Shown here: piece after piece, positions 1-12,594 of the stretch
Numbering within the stretch: position 1 is the stretch's first letter
Layout of the letters: the number at the start of each line of letters is the position of its first letter
NCBI RefSeq assembly: GCF_012273895.1
Contig: NC_052109.1
Location: 62,001-126,000 of the forward strand
Reading direction: 5' to 3'
Length of the DNA stretch: 64,000 nt
Source: Zerene cesonia
Lineage: Eukaryota > Arthropoda > Insecta > Lepidoptera > Pieridae
Translations under genes and position numbers: made by a program
The notes under the pieces: model-generated
Told to the model about the DNA's origin: nothing
Seen by the model: only the letters and a program-made list of their open reading frames with translations
Databases searched by the model: none

Positions 1-1792
1 ATTCAGGAGACGATAATGCCTCGGTTATGCTAAGTGTACGGGCGAAGTTATTCATGATGCTCTATCAAGGCGACACAGACAGTACGTATCGGCTTTTGAA
101 TTTCTTGAATTATTCTTGTATTGAATTCGTGGCTATTGAACGCGTCAGTGCTGTGCGTGATTTACCTTTGAAGATGTACTGTCATACTCGGAGACACGTG
201 ACAGTGCGTCATAAAAGGTCTTACTGAGTATTTATCATACAACTGTCCATGTAAGGAATGATATCTATATATTTATCAGGTTCATGGTACAAATATTTAG
301 TTTTGGTTTTCTTTCTCATATAAATAAAAAGTAATAATTAATTCAATAACTGCTAACCTTATGTTATACAACCCAATCATTGGTACACAGCACGACATAT
401 TATACCTTATAAAGTTATGACTATAGCATGGTATAGCTATGTTTGGGTTAATATTATAGCCATGTTATTCCCCAGGTTTCTGGCTGAGTGAGAGCTGTGG
501 GAGCGATCCGTCTCGAGCTGCCCCTTGACCTGACGTTTATGATTTATTGTGTGTGATTTATCTGCGATATGTACGTGGAGCTTATGGGAAATGTGACAGC
601 TGGCGAAGCAAGACGGACTGCAGGCATCGTGCGCGTATAGCAAAGTATTCACAGTTACCTCAACGTATGGAAATATTCAACTAAAACCTTAATTATCATT
701 GATAATGAGAATAATCGTTATTCACATCGAATAGATTTCTAGATAAAATGAATGCTTGATGACATAATAGCAATGTCTTTTTCAAATAATGTTAATAACT
801 ATAAAACTGTAGAGTATGTTACCAGTTGACAAACAAGTTAAGTATGCGATAGCTTATTTACGGCGCACTTCTGAATGTCCACCCCACTGAGCGCGATGTA
901 AATATTTTCGTCTTTAAAACTAATGAATAATAAAAGCAGTCTCGGCTCCGCAAAGGCCGGCGGCCGCTAGTTCTAATATTTTATTATTCAAGCCACTTCA
1001 AGGCATTCGCCGAAGGCCTCTCGTATGTATGTTAATAACGTACGCGGTGGGCCAGTTTTGGCCATAAACAGCTATCCGACTCTAAACAAACCTCTTATCG
1101 ATGCGCTAAAACTTTATATTTACGGCGACGTCGTTATATCCCACTCGATGTTCCATTACTTATACGTTTTACCAACGGCGTCGATTTAGCGCCTATCTGT
1201 CAATTTTGTAGCCTTGTCGCTTGAAAATACTACATACATCATTATGAGAACGGTGTCAATTGAATAGCTACCTAGCTTCTAAGAAGATAGAGTTGGATTT
1301 ACTTCGTAGGTGCTAAATTATCGAATGGATAAGGCGGCGGTTGCACGGTGCACGTATGCGTCTCCCGCGGTGACGGTATCGGCCGTCAAACTCGGCTAGA
1401 TATGATACGCGATTAGTGGAACTTAGCTGACACATGACGGTTGACAAACATTATAATTGCATCGACAAAAAACGACACTGATTATATCAATTTTTAATGC
1501 TTTATCAGATTGCTCTAATATTGAAATGGCGTTTAAAATAAGAATAATTTTTATCAATTTACACAGTACGGTGACCTTATAAACTATAGAAACGGAAGCA
1601 CTGTACTTGCCTGATTATTACAAAGAAAGATTAAAACATTTTTCATATTTTAGTGAGCGAGTGTAATTTTACCACAAAATATTTTCAGTGTCCGGTATGG
1701 CTAAGGTGTGAAAAACTTGAGTTTATCTATTATATGTAACATTGCTTGCGAACATAGCCATGCACTCAGCAGTATAAAAATACCGTGTTTGA
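1..1792. other. Intergenic, no gene seen
   Basis: AT-rich sequence without a supportable open frame. Two GC-richer patches, about 940-1030 and 1325-1400, stand out but lack splice-bounded coding frames. I see no RNA gene or complete mobile element. Confidence 0.5.
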
Positions 1793-2792
1793 NNNNNNNN
1801 NNNNNNNNNNNNNNNNNNNNNNNNNNNNNNNNNNNNNNNNNNNNNNNNNNNNNNNNNNNNNNNNNNNNNNNNNNNNNNNNNNNNNNNNNNNNNNNNNNNN
1901 NNNNNNNNNNNNNNNNNNNNNNNNNNNNNNNNNNNNNNNNNNNNNNNNNNNNNNNNNNNNNNNNNNNNNNNNNNNNNNNNNNNNNNNNNNNNNNNNNNNN
2001 NNNNNNNNNNNNNNNNNNNNNNNNNNNNNNNNNNNNNNNNNNNNNNNNNNNNNNNNNNNNNNNNNNNNNNNNNNNNNNNNNNNNNNNNNNNNNNNNNNNN
2101 NNNNNNNNNNNNNNNNNNNNNNNNNNNNNNNNNNNNNNNNNNNNNNNNNNNNNNNNNNNNNNNNNNNNNNNNNNNNNNNNNNNNNNNNNNNNNNNNNNNN
2201 NNNNNNNNNNNNNNNNNNNNNNNNNNNNNNNNNNNNNNNNNNNNNNNNNNNNNNNNNNNNNNNNNNNNNNNNNNNNNNNNNNNNNNNNNNNNNNNNNNNN
2301 NNNNNNNNNNNNNNNNNNNNNNNNNNNNNNNNNNNNNNNNNNNNNNNNNNNNNNNNNNNNNNNNNNNNNNNNNNNNNNNNNNNNNNNNNNNNNNNNNNNN
2401 NNNNNNNNNNNNNNNNNNNNNNNNNNNNNNNNNNNNNNNNNNNNNNNNNNNNNNNNNNNNNNNNNNNNNNNNNNNNNNNNNNNNNNNNNNNNNNNNNNNN
2501 NNNNNNNNNNNNNNNNNNNNNNNNNNNNNNNNNNNNNNNNNNNNNNNNNNNNNNNNNNNNNNNNNNNNNNNNNNNNNNNNNNNNNNNNNNNNNNNNNNNN
2601 NNNNNNNNNNNNNNNNNNNNNNNNNNNNNNNNNNNNNNNNNNNNNNNNNNNNNNNNNNNNNNNNNNNNNNNNNNNNNNNNNNNNNNNNNNNNNNNNNNNN
2701 NNNNNNNNNNNNNNNNNNNNNNNNNNNNNNNNNNNNNNNNNNNNNNNNNNNNNNNNNNNNNNNNNNNNNNNNNNNNNNNNNNNNNNNNNNNN
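1793..2792. other. Assembly gap (1000 N)
   Basis: Exactly 1000 undetermined bases, a conventional placeholder length, so the true distance is unknown. Open frames drawn across it on either strand are artefacts of translating N. Confidence 0.99.
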
Positions 2793-2867
2793 CCTCTTTA
2801 CGCAGTGTTTCAATGTCATCTTCTGATGAAATCTTAATTTGTGCACATTTCTCATTCTTCCTTAAAT
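2793..2867 (-). CDS. Candidate partial coding exon next to the gap
   Basis: On the minus strand a stretch preceded by a plausible acceptor (pyrimidine-containing tract, then TTTAAG) stays open into the gap. It encodes a charged peptide containing KISSEDDIETLRKE. The composition (Lys/Glu/Asp/Ser, no low-complexity run) is more protein-like than the surrounding AT-rich frames. The remainder would lie inside the 1000-N gap, and on the far side (1792 downwards) no clear continuation is visible. I do not recognise the family. It may equally be a chance frame or a fragment of a retrocopy. Nothing links it to the protease, which starts 3 kb away on the same strand. Confidence 0.28.
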
Positions 2868-3213
2868 ACAATACAGGTATAATACTTGTCCAAATAGAGG
2901 TATAAGGGCATCTTGAGTTGTCAGTCGGCGTGTGTGATAACATTCCTTAGGAGTGCGCACCGCGTGTGGACGGGGCTCAGGCAGAGTGGCGGTGACGCTG
3001 GCTGCGGCAGACTGGGACGACAATTTGTGTCGTCAATCACTGTGTACCTTGTGCATTACAGCGCACGTCTTATCGGCAATTGCCTCTTGCTCTTTGCTTT
3101 ATGTTTATGATACATTACTTGGCAATACTATTAAGTTTTAAAAAGTATTTCAAAAGCCTACAACAAATAAAAAAGATGATGTCAGCACGAACCTTCTTAG
3201 TGATAATAAAAAA
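2868..3213. other. Intergenic between candidate exon and protease 3' end
   Basis: Contains a GC-richer patch at about 2950-3020. Overlapping open frames on the plus strand in this patch have no recognisable protein features, no signal and no splice support. The rest is AT-rich spacer. Confidence 0.45.
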
Positions 3214-3214
3214 A

Positions 3215-3220
3215 TTTATT
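3215..3220 (-). terminator. Poly(A) signal of the protease gene
   Basis: AATAAA on the minus strand, about 95 bases after the protease stop codon and followed by a T-rich stretch. It is the first canonical hexamer downstream of the stop at a normal 3'UTR distance. The cleavage site itself cannot be read from sequence. Confidence 0.6.
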
Positions 3221-3313
3221 TATAAAGTTTGAAAGAAAGTCAAATATGATTTAATTTCGTAGAAGTGATTCATAAGCTAAGTTTGGGTTAAAATTCACGT
3301 GATATATTGGCCA

Positions 3314-5958
3314 TCACAAACGGTTCTGTATCCAGGAGCGGAAAGCACTGATTCTAGAGAAGCCAGACGGGAGTCCCAGCTCGCAGCCGCGCACCGACCC
3401 GAACGAGGTTATACCGATCTGAAATTGTATTCTTATTTAATTTCATTGCCTACTATTATTTTAAATGAATAAACGATCTTTAAAATAATAACATAAAAAT
3501 ATTAATTACAAAATTTTACATATATATAATATATGTATAATACAATCTACTAACTGTTTATAATAATGTGATCTAATAATATGAAAATTATTAGTATAAT
3601 GGTACCAACAGTGTTTTACATTATTATCAAAGCTAAACAGCTGTAGCGCTCAACTCTATTCAGTAATGGTTATGTTACTTCGCATATCTGTGTGCATTTC
3701 TCACGCCCAAACCTACGTTGATGATAAATCTAATGTTAGAATAGTAAAACGGTTTACAATACATCGAATATAAATTAACAGACTTCTCCTAACTCCTGAT
3801 AAAACATGTCTACTAGAGTAGGGTACTCTACTATAAAAGCCATACCAAAGTATCATTTCCCTTAGCTGCAAGAACGAGTGGGCCGCCAGAGTCGCCTGCG
3901 CACGTGCTCGGCCCGTCCGCGCCACTGGTGCAGAGAGTAGTGGGCAGCACGAACCGAGGCGCGTACGTCTGCAGACACACCGCGTTGCTGATGACCTGCA
4001 GCGTCACCTGCCCTAGGTAGCTGCTGCGAGTTATGTACTGCTGCGCTAAAAGTGTTATAGCTTGACGTGAGGAATGATATGCATTACTCATAGGTTCCAC
4101 GGATCATTTCTTATGGGTAAGGAGATACCTAAGCCTTCTGTCTGCTACTGGAATTTCTATACTTAATATAAATCGACCCAGGAGAAAAGGACTCAGATTT
4201 AACGCTCCCACGTTAACTACTGTGCCAGAGACGCGTTCAAGAAACTTTTTAAATATTTATTCGAGACAGACAGGAATATCTATCAGCTAATGAAATATTG
4301 GATAGTCCTACGATACAAATTTTGCATGATTTTAGTAATTGGTAGTAATTATGCATGTAGGATAGAGTTAACATTGTCGCATTTCCTAGTAGCTAGTATA
4401 AGCACGAAGTATTATTATTGCGTATTGTTTACTCAATAAAAAAAATAAACTTCAGGAATTACCGAAAAAATAATTTTCCTTTTATTACATAAATAGGTTT
4501 TTCCCTACAATTATTTAATTAAAGAACAAATAAATTTACTGTAAAAGATATTATTATTATTGACGTAAGTATATTTTGTATTGCCGTACATTGACTTGTA
4601 ATCGCAACACTTACAGTCGCTTGTCTTCCCGAAGCCAGCCGCCTTCGCCCACGTACCCACGTAATCTTGATCTCCGGATGCCAGCGCTATTGGCTGAATA
4701 TAGCCTGTTAGAGGTTAAAAAACAAAATAAAATCACAATGAAAGCAAATATTTATCAATATAACAAACTGGTACAGTAAAGGAATACAGATATTCAGTCA
4801 AAGGATAAATTTATCAATATTTTGTAAAGCCAAACAACATATGGAACACCAACTATAAACTAGGTATAAGACTAGCTGATGCCTGGCATATTTACTATGC
4901 TTCTATCAGCTATTCTTGTGTATTTCGAATATAAACTGAAGAGTTTGTTTGTTAGAACATTTAAAACTAGGGAACAACTAGACCTGTATCAATTTTTTTT
5001 CAAACTTGTATCGGTGAAGCCGGGCAGATGGCTAGCGGGTTTGTATGCGAAGAACTACACACACCGACTTGGTAAACAGTAGCCGCTGCGTGATTGTAAT
5101 TTGATTCACGAAATACGTAATCGAAAGCAACAGTTCATTTCAAGCTTCAATAATTTATTCGTGTTTGACAATTCAATAGTGCGCTTAATTTTATGGCTAA
5201 TCGAATATTTTGTTAACACAAAACGATGGCCATTGCTCAAGTCCATCAAACTATGTAGTTATTAACTCTAAACACAATCCACTTACTACTAAATTCAACT
5301 CTGCTAATTGTAATCAAAGCGATATCATAGCTCAGACTGCTGGGGACGTAGCTGGCGTGGACCTCCACGCTGCTGGTGGGGATGCGGGTGCCGCCGGAGT
5401 ACAGGCGCGTGGAGGCGAGCACCACGGTGAACAGCTGCGCCTGGTGCTGCTCCGTGCGCCAGCAGTGCGCCGCCGTCACCAGCCTCGTGTGGGATAGCAG
5501 GGACGAGCCGCATACTGATGTCGAACCGCTTGTGAGCTTTATTAGAAGTCCTGCCTATAAAAATATTATACTCACTATCAAAATTATCCGAAAAAATCTC
5601 GTGTTATTTATTGTCTATGTCAAGTTTTTGGTTAAAGTTTTAAATCCAATAAGACAGCCAGTATGCGCAACTGCGCTTGAATTGGCTCGGGTTGAATTAT
5701 CACGACAACAACAACAACATTCAGGACAGATATGTACTCAAAGTCCGCGGTTGTACTTACGAAGTATGGATAGTCTCCAAGATTGGCCGCGACAGCCCCT
5801 ATTAGCCTGAACCCAGGAAAGCTAGATCGCTCTAGATCCCTTATTCTGTGGGCTTCAGGAATGCCGTACAGGGCGTGGTAGTCGGTGCTTATTTGCTCCG
5901 CACCACGCGCCGTTAAGAATGTCAAAAGAAAAACAAGTATAACAGTTATACGTTTCAT
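3314..5958 (-). CDS. Secreted chymotrypsin-like S1A serine protease, five exons, complete
   Basis: Exons (minus strand): 5958-5761, 5554-5287, 4704-4615, 4045-3846 and 3418-3314 (stop TGA 3316-3314). Four introns of 206, 582, 569 and 427 bases all have GT...AG ends, with GTAAGT donors for the first three and GTATGG for the fourth. Phases 0, 1, 1, 0 join without a stop to give 286 residues. Seen: hydrophobic signal peptide about 1-19 (ARG|A); propeptide to R51; activation site R51|LIGA; TAAHC with His96; YDIAL with Asp143; GDSGGP with Ser238. Cys pairs expected from the family are 81-97, 209-224 and 234-264. The S1 pocket base (chymotrypsin 189) is Ser232, with Gly259 at 216 and Ser270 near 226, which suggests chymotrypsin-like rather than trypsin-like specificity. 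Known family role: digestive endopeptidase secreted into the larval midgut lumen as a zymogen; the midgut role here is inferred. Odd points: Leu replaces the usual Ile/Val at the new N-terminus and GA replaces GG. The start ATG (5958-5956) lies directly before the signal peptide, in an A-rich context. Confidence 0.93.
5706..5720. repeat. Short CAA microsatellite in protease intron 1
   Basis: Imperfect ACA/CAA run inside intron 1 of the protease. It is short and has no evident function. Open frames in this stretch on either strand read through the repeat and intron and are not coding. Confidence 0.6.
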
Positions 5959-7600
5959 TATTACGTCTTAACAGTCTCTCGATGTCCGTATTTATGTTAA
6001 CTTAGAGGAGGAATTATAATGTCATTTTGGGTCTCTTCAAATCCATACATAGACTTAATTTTAAATCGGATATTCCGATAACTCCCATAAAGATCAATTT
6101 CAATACTTGAGAAATAGAAAAATATGCGATAACTGCACCGTTTCCTTATTGTTTACAACTAGCTATGCCCAGTGTTTTTACTCCTATCGATCGATCGTAA
6201 TAACACAAGAAGAATTTATCGAATTGAGTTTGCATTTTCTGAGATAACTATATAAATAAACAAGCAAACAAACAACCAGCAGTTTTATAATAATAGTATT
6301 GTTATAAGTTTAATCTTAGTGTAATATTGCAACGTTCAGTAAACGCAATAACTAACAAATGTGTGGAGTCCCTAAACCCCGGCAATCCAAGATAAGATTC
6401 CTCGACGCGATCTTTGTTTAACTTATTTATGAGCGTATGTATAAGTTTTCCATCAATAAATATGATATACAACTTTGAGATAATCGTAATGTTGTCATTT
6501 ATTTTTCATAGTGTTTGCACCTCTACAAACTGTTTCGAGACAATTTACAGGCTTCAGGCCAAAAAATATTTTATAATGTTATTCTCAAGATAACAAACTA
6601 CAGCAACTTAATACACAATGTATTCCATCAAGACGAAGATTTGAAGAACTAATAATAAAAATCCTCAAACGGTAGTTTGAGTTTTGTTTCTATTTTTAAT
6701 TGATTAAGAATTCCTTGAACTTTAAACTGAATGAGAAACTAAATTGCATATATAATTAAGGCAATAATAAATAATTGAATATGCATTTTACGAGTGGTGT
6801 CTAACCGCGCCATTCACGTAATGGTTACCACAGAGAGAAGAGCTGTTGAATGATTAAACTTCTTTGTATTTTCACACGCCACTCGATATTTCGTTTCTCG
6901 TCGAGTCGATTATAATTTGATAATTTCGGTCGTCGAATCAATGTAGCGGTCGAGGAGATGTCGTGAGAAATCTCTGATTTTTAGATAGCGTTTTAATGAT
7001 ACCGCATTTCCATATTATATTGTATTTCCCGTATTTAATACGCAATAAAATGTCATATAAACAAATGTTTATTCGCAAAAACATGGTTATTACGGGGTTG
7101 CTATTGCGCTTATTAATGTGATACCGCATGTTTCGTCATTTCTATTTGCATACTTTATGGATGAGTGCAAGCAATTTTAATGACGTTTATCTAGCTGTAA
7201 TGAATTTTGTCCTAGAAAGTATGTAAATGCGTTTTATGATAAAATAAATAACACATGGATTTTTCGTTAATCAAAGAATTATTGATATAACAAAGTAGTA
7301 GTAATAATAAAGTTTATATTTACCTTCACAGGAAGCATTATCTCATATTTATTTTTCAATTTAAACTTTTCTATCGTTGAAGATTTTTAATAATGCAACA
7401 GGATAATTGTTAGAATATCATCATATCATATGAGGCCGAGGATAAATTTATTTGTATTGTGTGTAGCGATCTCGTGTACACTTACTTGTTGCATAGAAAT
7501 CGCTAAACTTACGTAGCTTATAAGTACTGTGATGTGAATTGATTTGCATTTTTGCGTTGTGAATTATGTTGTGTATGAGTGTTTATAAGAAATGAAAGTT
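5959..7600. other. Upstream intergenic of the protease
   Basis: Would include the protease promoter. Beyond the weak TATA candidate I see AT-rich sequence with no gene, RNA or complete repeat. A TCGTTTCTCGTCGAGTCG patch near 6890-6915 is unassigned. Confidence 0.45.
6014..6018 (-). promoter_or_regulatory. Possible TATA box of the protease gene
   Basis: A TATAA on the minus strand about 56 bases upstream of the protease ATG. It would place transcription start roughly 30 bases downstream and give a 5'UTR of about 30 bases, as is common for highly expressed insect gut protease genes. The motif is weak in AT-rich DNA, and another TATATA-like stretch occurs near 6250. The assignment is inferred from spacing only. 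Confidence 0.25.
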
Positions 7601-7604
7601 ATGA

Positions 7605-7774
7605 TGGATAATGTATGATATGTTTGGGTGTTTGCTGCAACGCAAAAACCACTCAGCAGATTTCGATGATACTTGGCAGTACTGTACTTAATGTACCTGA
7701 ACAACAAAAAGCTGTATAAATACTAGCTTTTCTCTATGGCTTCATCCGTGGATGAAATCGCACCGCACAGCTAG
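7605..7774 (+). mobile_element. Degraded Helitron-like element, CTAG 3' end
   Basis: Contains CGCAAAAACCACTCAGCAGATTT-type sequence followed by GATGATACTTGGCA, the common interior of lepidopteran non-autonomous Helitron-like repeats. It ends in CACAGCTAG at 7766-7774. The base after CTAG is A rather than the usual T, and the 5' boundary is approximate. Class is inferred from the end structure and resemblance to the better copies at 11201 and 35500. Confidence 0.5.
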
Positions 7775-10700
7775 ACTGTAATAGTTTTTAATTAAAGTCA
7801 TACTTATTCAACTACATAGAATATCTTTTATCAACTAGAATATTTTAAAGTACCGAATAAACAATATTCGAGTAGACCCGCATCAGTCGCAGGGATCCAA
7901 GTACTGTCCCTTGGCTCCGCAGCACCACTGGGACGGAAACCGCAATTCGACTCGAGGAACTCCAACCCACTGCCTCTATTGATCTGTCGACGTCCATAAA
8001 ACTTTGTTTTGTTATAATCCTGTGGCGTGTTCATGAAGTTTACTTTACAGATACCCAGTTAGTGTGTAGCTGCTAGGTTAACAACATTGATATCAATTGG
8101 GACACGTGTCTTAACAAAGGGGTTATAGCTCTTGAGCTGAATATCACAAGGAACTATATAATATAATATATGGTCTATCGCTTCCAGTTCTATTATAAAA
8201 TGCTCAAGTAGACATTGGTTGATGTTGATATCGCTAAATTATTGTCAAACATAAAAAGGTACATAAAAAGAACAAAAGTATACAGCGACTGCGATTTATT
8301 TAATCTGTCAATTACTCAAGACCACCTGTGGAGTATTTTACCTTTCTATTGCGCGGTCTATTTTATATAGACACCGTAATAATAGTTGCAGAAATAGTTA
8401 ATAGTTCTCGATAAAATACACGACATTTTTATTTTTTTCTCCAAATAAGCGTCGGGCCACAAAATTATAAAAGCAATTATGACGAAACGAACTCATTGGA
8501 ATTGCTTTTGATAAAACGTACGGCGCTGCTAATGAAGTGATTTAGATATCAACTCGATTCGCGATAAACGAAAGTAAAATTTGAATTTTAAAGCAGTTAT
8601 TAATATGTAAGCCACCGGACGGGGAGCGCGGACACACAGCCTGCTTCTCAGTTTGATTAGTCGATTGATTGATGATAATTAGCTTTCATATATATAACTG
8701 TTATTTTTTTAATAAGTTGCCTAATTAAAATTATTGTTAATGCGATCATAAATTTGCATAAGAAATTCGAAAGAGTTAGTCAAGTCATTACGGAATTGAT
8801 GCCCCTCCCTAATTCAGTAAAAAAAGCTTATTCTGTATGTTTATAGATTGTGAATAACTTATTTATAGTGACGACCACTCGCCGTCGTAAGTTGCTTCAG
8901 GTCAAGCACGGCTCGAGTACCATACGGAGCTGTAAAAAATTTACCAGAGGTGTCGAGAATGGAAACTGTTCATTTTACAACTAAAATAATAAAAAAAGTG
9001 TATTAAAAATATCAGCAGTCAATTTTCATTCTGTGATAGATAAAAGTTTCTTTTCTAGCCAACTAGGTCAAGATAACTATCCAATCATACAACAATTCCC
9101 CTAAGGTAGCCTTGTATAAGACAACGGGCAGCACGTGCAGGGGCTCCGTGTCCTTACGTGTGCCTTATAGTATCTAAACACGTATCGTACATTACTGGTT
9201 TAGAACAGAAATCCAAATGTACACACCCTCTATAGAAGCAATGTAATGTAATCTACTGTAACTGCCGTATCGTTAAATAACAGTGCATTGCAATAAACCC
9301 TGACATTTCATTCCCGTTGCGTGGTAACTGGTAGATTACCGTTAGCGTTGGGAATATCTCACAATATGATTACAGGTTGACTTAATTCAATGTTGAATAC
9401 AAAATTTTAATACCTAATTACTTGCCTATATTTTAACAGATATTAAAAGTATTTATTTATACATCCGTCTCACGTAATAGAATTGCGTATGTTTTGAGAT
9501 ATGCAAATCAAATCAGAACTCAGAAGGTATTACGGTGTAATAAGGTATGTAGATACAACAATCATTTAAATCACACTATAAGTAAATTTCACTCTGATAC
9601 CTAGCGGATTTTTTACATTTATTTGTAATATTTTACAATAAATGTTTCTACATTATACTCGCCAAATTCTTCCACTTGAAGTCAAGAATGTTCTCTTTCT
9701 TTACAAAGCTACAACAGTACGAATGCCAAATATTTGTATTTTAATAAAGTTCTACGAAGTTGACGTCATGAATACTTATGCCATACAAGGGTAGATAGTA
9801 GCGTTTGTGTAAATATGTATGTATCTTTATGTAATTATTTTCATATCCATGTATAAAAGTGAGATATGGTTTAGTTTTATGAACAAGTTATTTTCGTAAA
9901 ACATGATCAAGGATTTTTTTGTCGAATGAAATCCTACAGAGATATATTATATAAGTAAATCCGTCAACATATTTGCGATCATACTAGAAGATATGATAAT
10001 AGGCTGCTAACTAATACAAAAGTATTATTAATATATTAATAAAGTAATAATAATGAGTTATACACAACTTTGACCAAAAATTAATAAGTTTATACACAGA
10101 AATTCATAATTAAACGTGTTAACGACCTTCATCCTCACTTGTTATGTCGTACTGCTGACTGTTTAGTTTAGTTTGAGAGAAACGAATTCATTAAACTGAT
10201 ATAATATAAAAGGCTCACAATCGCTTTCATGTAATATTTGAATCAAATTTATTATACAGTAGGATAGTAGCATGTGCAATAGTGTGAGAGGGCTGAGGGC
10301 GGAACGCGGAGGACGGAGAGTGAGGGCTGAGGGACGCAGCTAATGAGTTTGTGCTCGATTAATTATTCTATGCATAATCGCCTGCGTCGCGAGTGTAGTG
10401 TTATTACACATAATGTATTCCACGTTATTGTTGTCGTGTTTTGGTGTAAAATTCCGTGAAATTGTATTTAAAAAACTGCTTATAATGATTACTATGGAAG
10501 CATACAGAACCTCTATAAAGGAAAGTTTGTTTTTGTTGGAAAATAAAACTAAATTCATTCGTAGTGTTTGCGGTTTGATTGGAGGGACTGTATATATTAT
10601 GCAGTAAAAATTAACTCTTAGGCTCTTTGGTATTTCTAACTCCCGTTGATCCGGCTAATAATTTGCTTGTGAAAACATTATACAAATAGTATCTCAATTA

Positions 10701-11200
10701 GTATCCAAAACGTAACAAACAAAATTGTAGGGTAAAATTGTTCCTTTTATTTCCAAACAAATAATCAACCAATAACCCATCTATCATGAAATCTTGAATG
10801 TCTAAAGCGTTTTCATAGTATTTATTCATCAGGATTCGAGAAAATCTACAGCTTAGACACTTTGTTATTGTTAATAAATGATAAATAATAAACAGAAAAT
10901 ATTTCCATCTAATCGCAGGGTATGACGAGGCTAAATAATTTATGGTTTGATTAATTTTAAGATTTTCTCACGCGAGGGGATACGAGGGGATTAGCAATGG
11001 GGAAAGTGAAACAATCTGGCTTGTTATAAATTTATTTATTACTTCATGTCTTAAAATCGCAGCCATATTCTGGTATCATTCACAAATAAAACTTTATAAC
11101 GAAAAGACGATACAAATAGATATGAAAAAAGGAAAAATCTACACATTTGTGTGAACATAGGTACTATTGAAACTGTCTCAAAAACTAACTTTATTTTATA
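7775..11200. other. Intergenic, no gene seen
   Basis: AT-rich. A perfect TGACGTCA palindrome lies at 9761-9768. A GA-rich tract runs about 10280-10335. No coding exon could be supported; short frames near 10.4 kb overlap each other on both strands and show no protein features. Confidence 0.45.
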
Positions 11201-11368
11201 CTAGCTGTTCGCCCCGGCTTCGCCCGTGGTACATATATAGTCTATGTTACTCGTGGATAATGTAGCTTTCGAATGGTGAAAGAATTTTTAAAATCGATCC
11301 AGTAGTTTTGGAGCCTATTCATTACAACCAAACAAACAAAGTTTTCCTATTTATAATATTAGTGTAGA
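11201..11368 (-). mobile_element. Non-autonomous Helitron-like element, complete ends
   Basis: On the minus strand it starts A|TC (TCTACACTAATATTATAAAT) and ends GGCGAACAGCTAG|T, so both Helitron hallmarks (insertion between A and T, TC and CTRR ends) are present over 168 bases. Its interior carries the AACAAACAAA tract and the ACTACTGGATCGATTT motif usual in lepidopteran copies. It has no coding capacity and would depend on a Rep/helicase supplied elsewhere. Relatives lie at 20348 and 36906. Confidence 0.75.
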
Positions 11369-12594
11369 TGACCATAAAATATATATAATCAGACACAAAT
11401 TTAATATAAAATGATTTCTACTTACATAAATACACAGACGAAAAAGTATACGATCTCTTGATGTTATATTTGATTTCAGCAGAATGATATATGCAAGGTT
11501 ACAAGTAACAATTATTCAAACTGGCTACAATAAAGCAACTGACTGCCAAGCCGTGCTTGCCGCTTGGCTATTACAAAAGCGTAAACCCTTTTACGCACGA
11601 GCACTTATTGCGTACTAGTGAGCATTGACACAACCTAACCCACCAAATATAGGATTAAACTAATGAAACAATGAGAAGCATTGCCGATGCTAATTAAAAT
11701 TTATTGTTTTGTCCGATTAAAACGGCCATTTTTAGGATTACGAATAAACAATGTGGCGTTTAATGGTAATTTGTTACGATATCTCAACTTACACGTAAGT
11801 ACCTAAGAAATGTTAAAATAGGAATGTTCAGGATACTTCTAATCTAGTAGATGTATACTCGTACCTATTTTTTGAATCAACAAGAGTGAAATCGCAGGCG
11901 GAAGCTAAATCCTGTAGATCCAACTATAAACAATTGTTAGGCTTCTGTACCCAAGTTTCTTGTTCCAACCCCTGTCCGTTTGTCTATCTGTCTGTCTTTA
12001 CATCCATCTGACAAAAGGGTATCTCAACATTTATGCACGTTACTTCAAGTAACTAAGAATTTTTCGAATTAATATATTGGAGCTTCCTATCTTCCGCCAC
12101 CCTTCGATTATCAATTATTAACGACGATTTTGTTTCATTACAAATTAGTTTAAAATTAGAAAGCCACTTATCATCGCGCCAATCTTCTAATTGATTATGG
12201 AAAATAAAGAAGTATAGAAAACATGTCATAATCTCACGCTATATCAATTTGTAATCTTGAATATATATTCAAGATTATACATATAAGTAATGATTGATAT
12301 AATTTAATGACCCATAAACATATCGCAACGTTATTCATATAATGGGTCTGCTTTCTATTTTAGGTCACATTATTATTGCAAACTATTTCAACATTATGCG
12401 TCGTCCGTCTTATACATATGGATGTTGCTGCTAATCATTATACGATTCTTAAATGGATGTAATTAAATAAAATGTAAATTTTAACATTAAAACATCAATA
12501 AATTACCATAATTTCTTACTTGATTCGCTTTACGTGATAAGTTTGCTCTTTGAGAAATGTTAGAATGTTTTCATGATCCAATTTTATTTTAGTA
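11369..12594. other. Intergenic with a perfect 26-base palindrome
   Basis: No gene. A TCTGTCTG-rich stretch at about 11975-12005 may be the remnant of a dispersed repeat. A perfect 26-base palindrome with arms TAATCTTGAATAT occurs at 12252-12277. Confidence 0.45.

Noticed and set aside
1701..2943. Several long open frames on both strands spanning 1.7-2.9 kb
   Set aside because: They consist almost entirely of translated N from the assembly gap. Only the minus-strand edge at 2793-2867 is kept as a weak exon candidate.
5537..5538. Alternative acceptor for protease exon 2
   Set aside because: It keeps the frame but would delete the AGLLIK segment that lepidopteran homologues have, and it follows a poor pyrimidine tract. 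The TATAG acceptor at 5556-5555 is better.
5210..5810. Open frames on the plus strand and a second minus-strand frame (5325-5513) over protease exon 2
   Set aside because: They are shadows of the GC-rich protease exon. The frame with TAAHC and YDIAL joins the other exons in phase.
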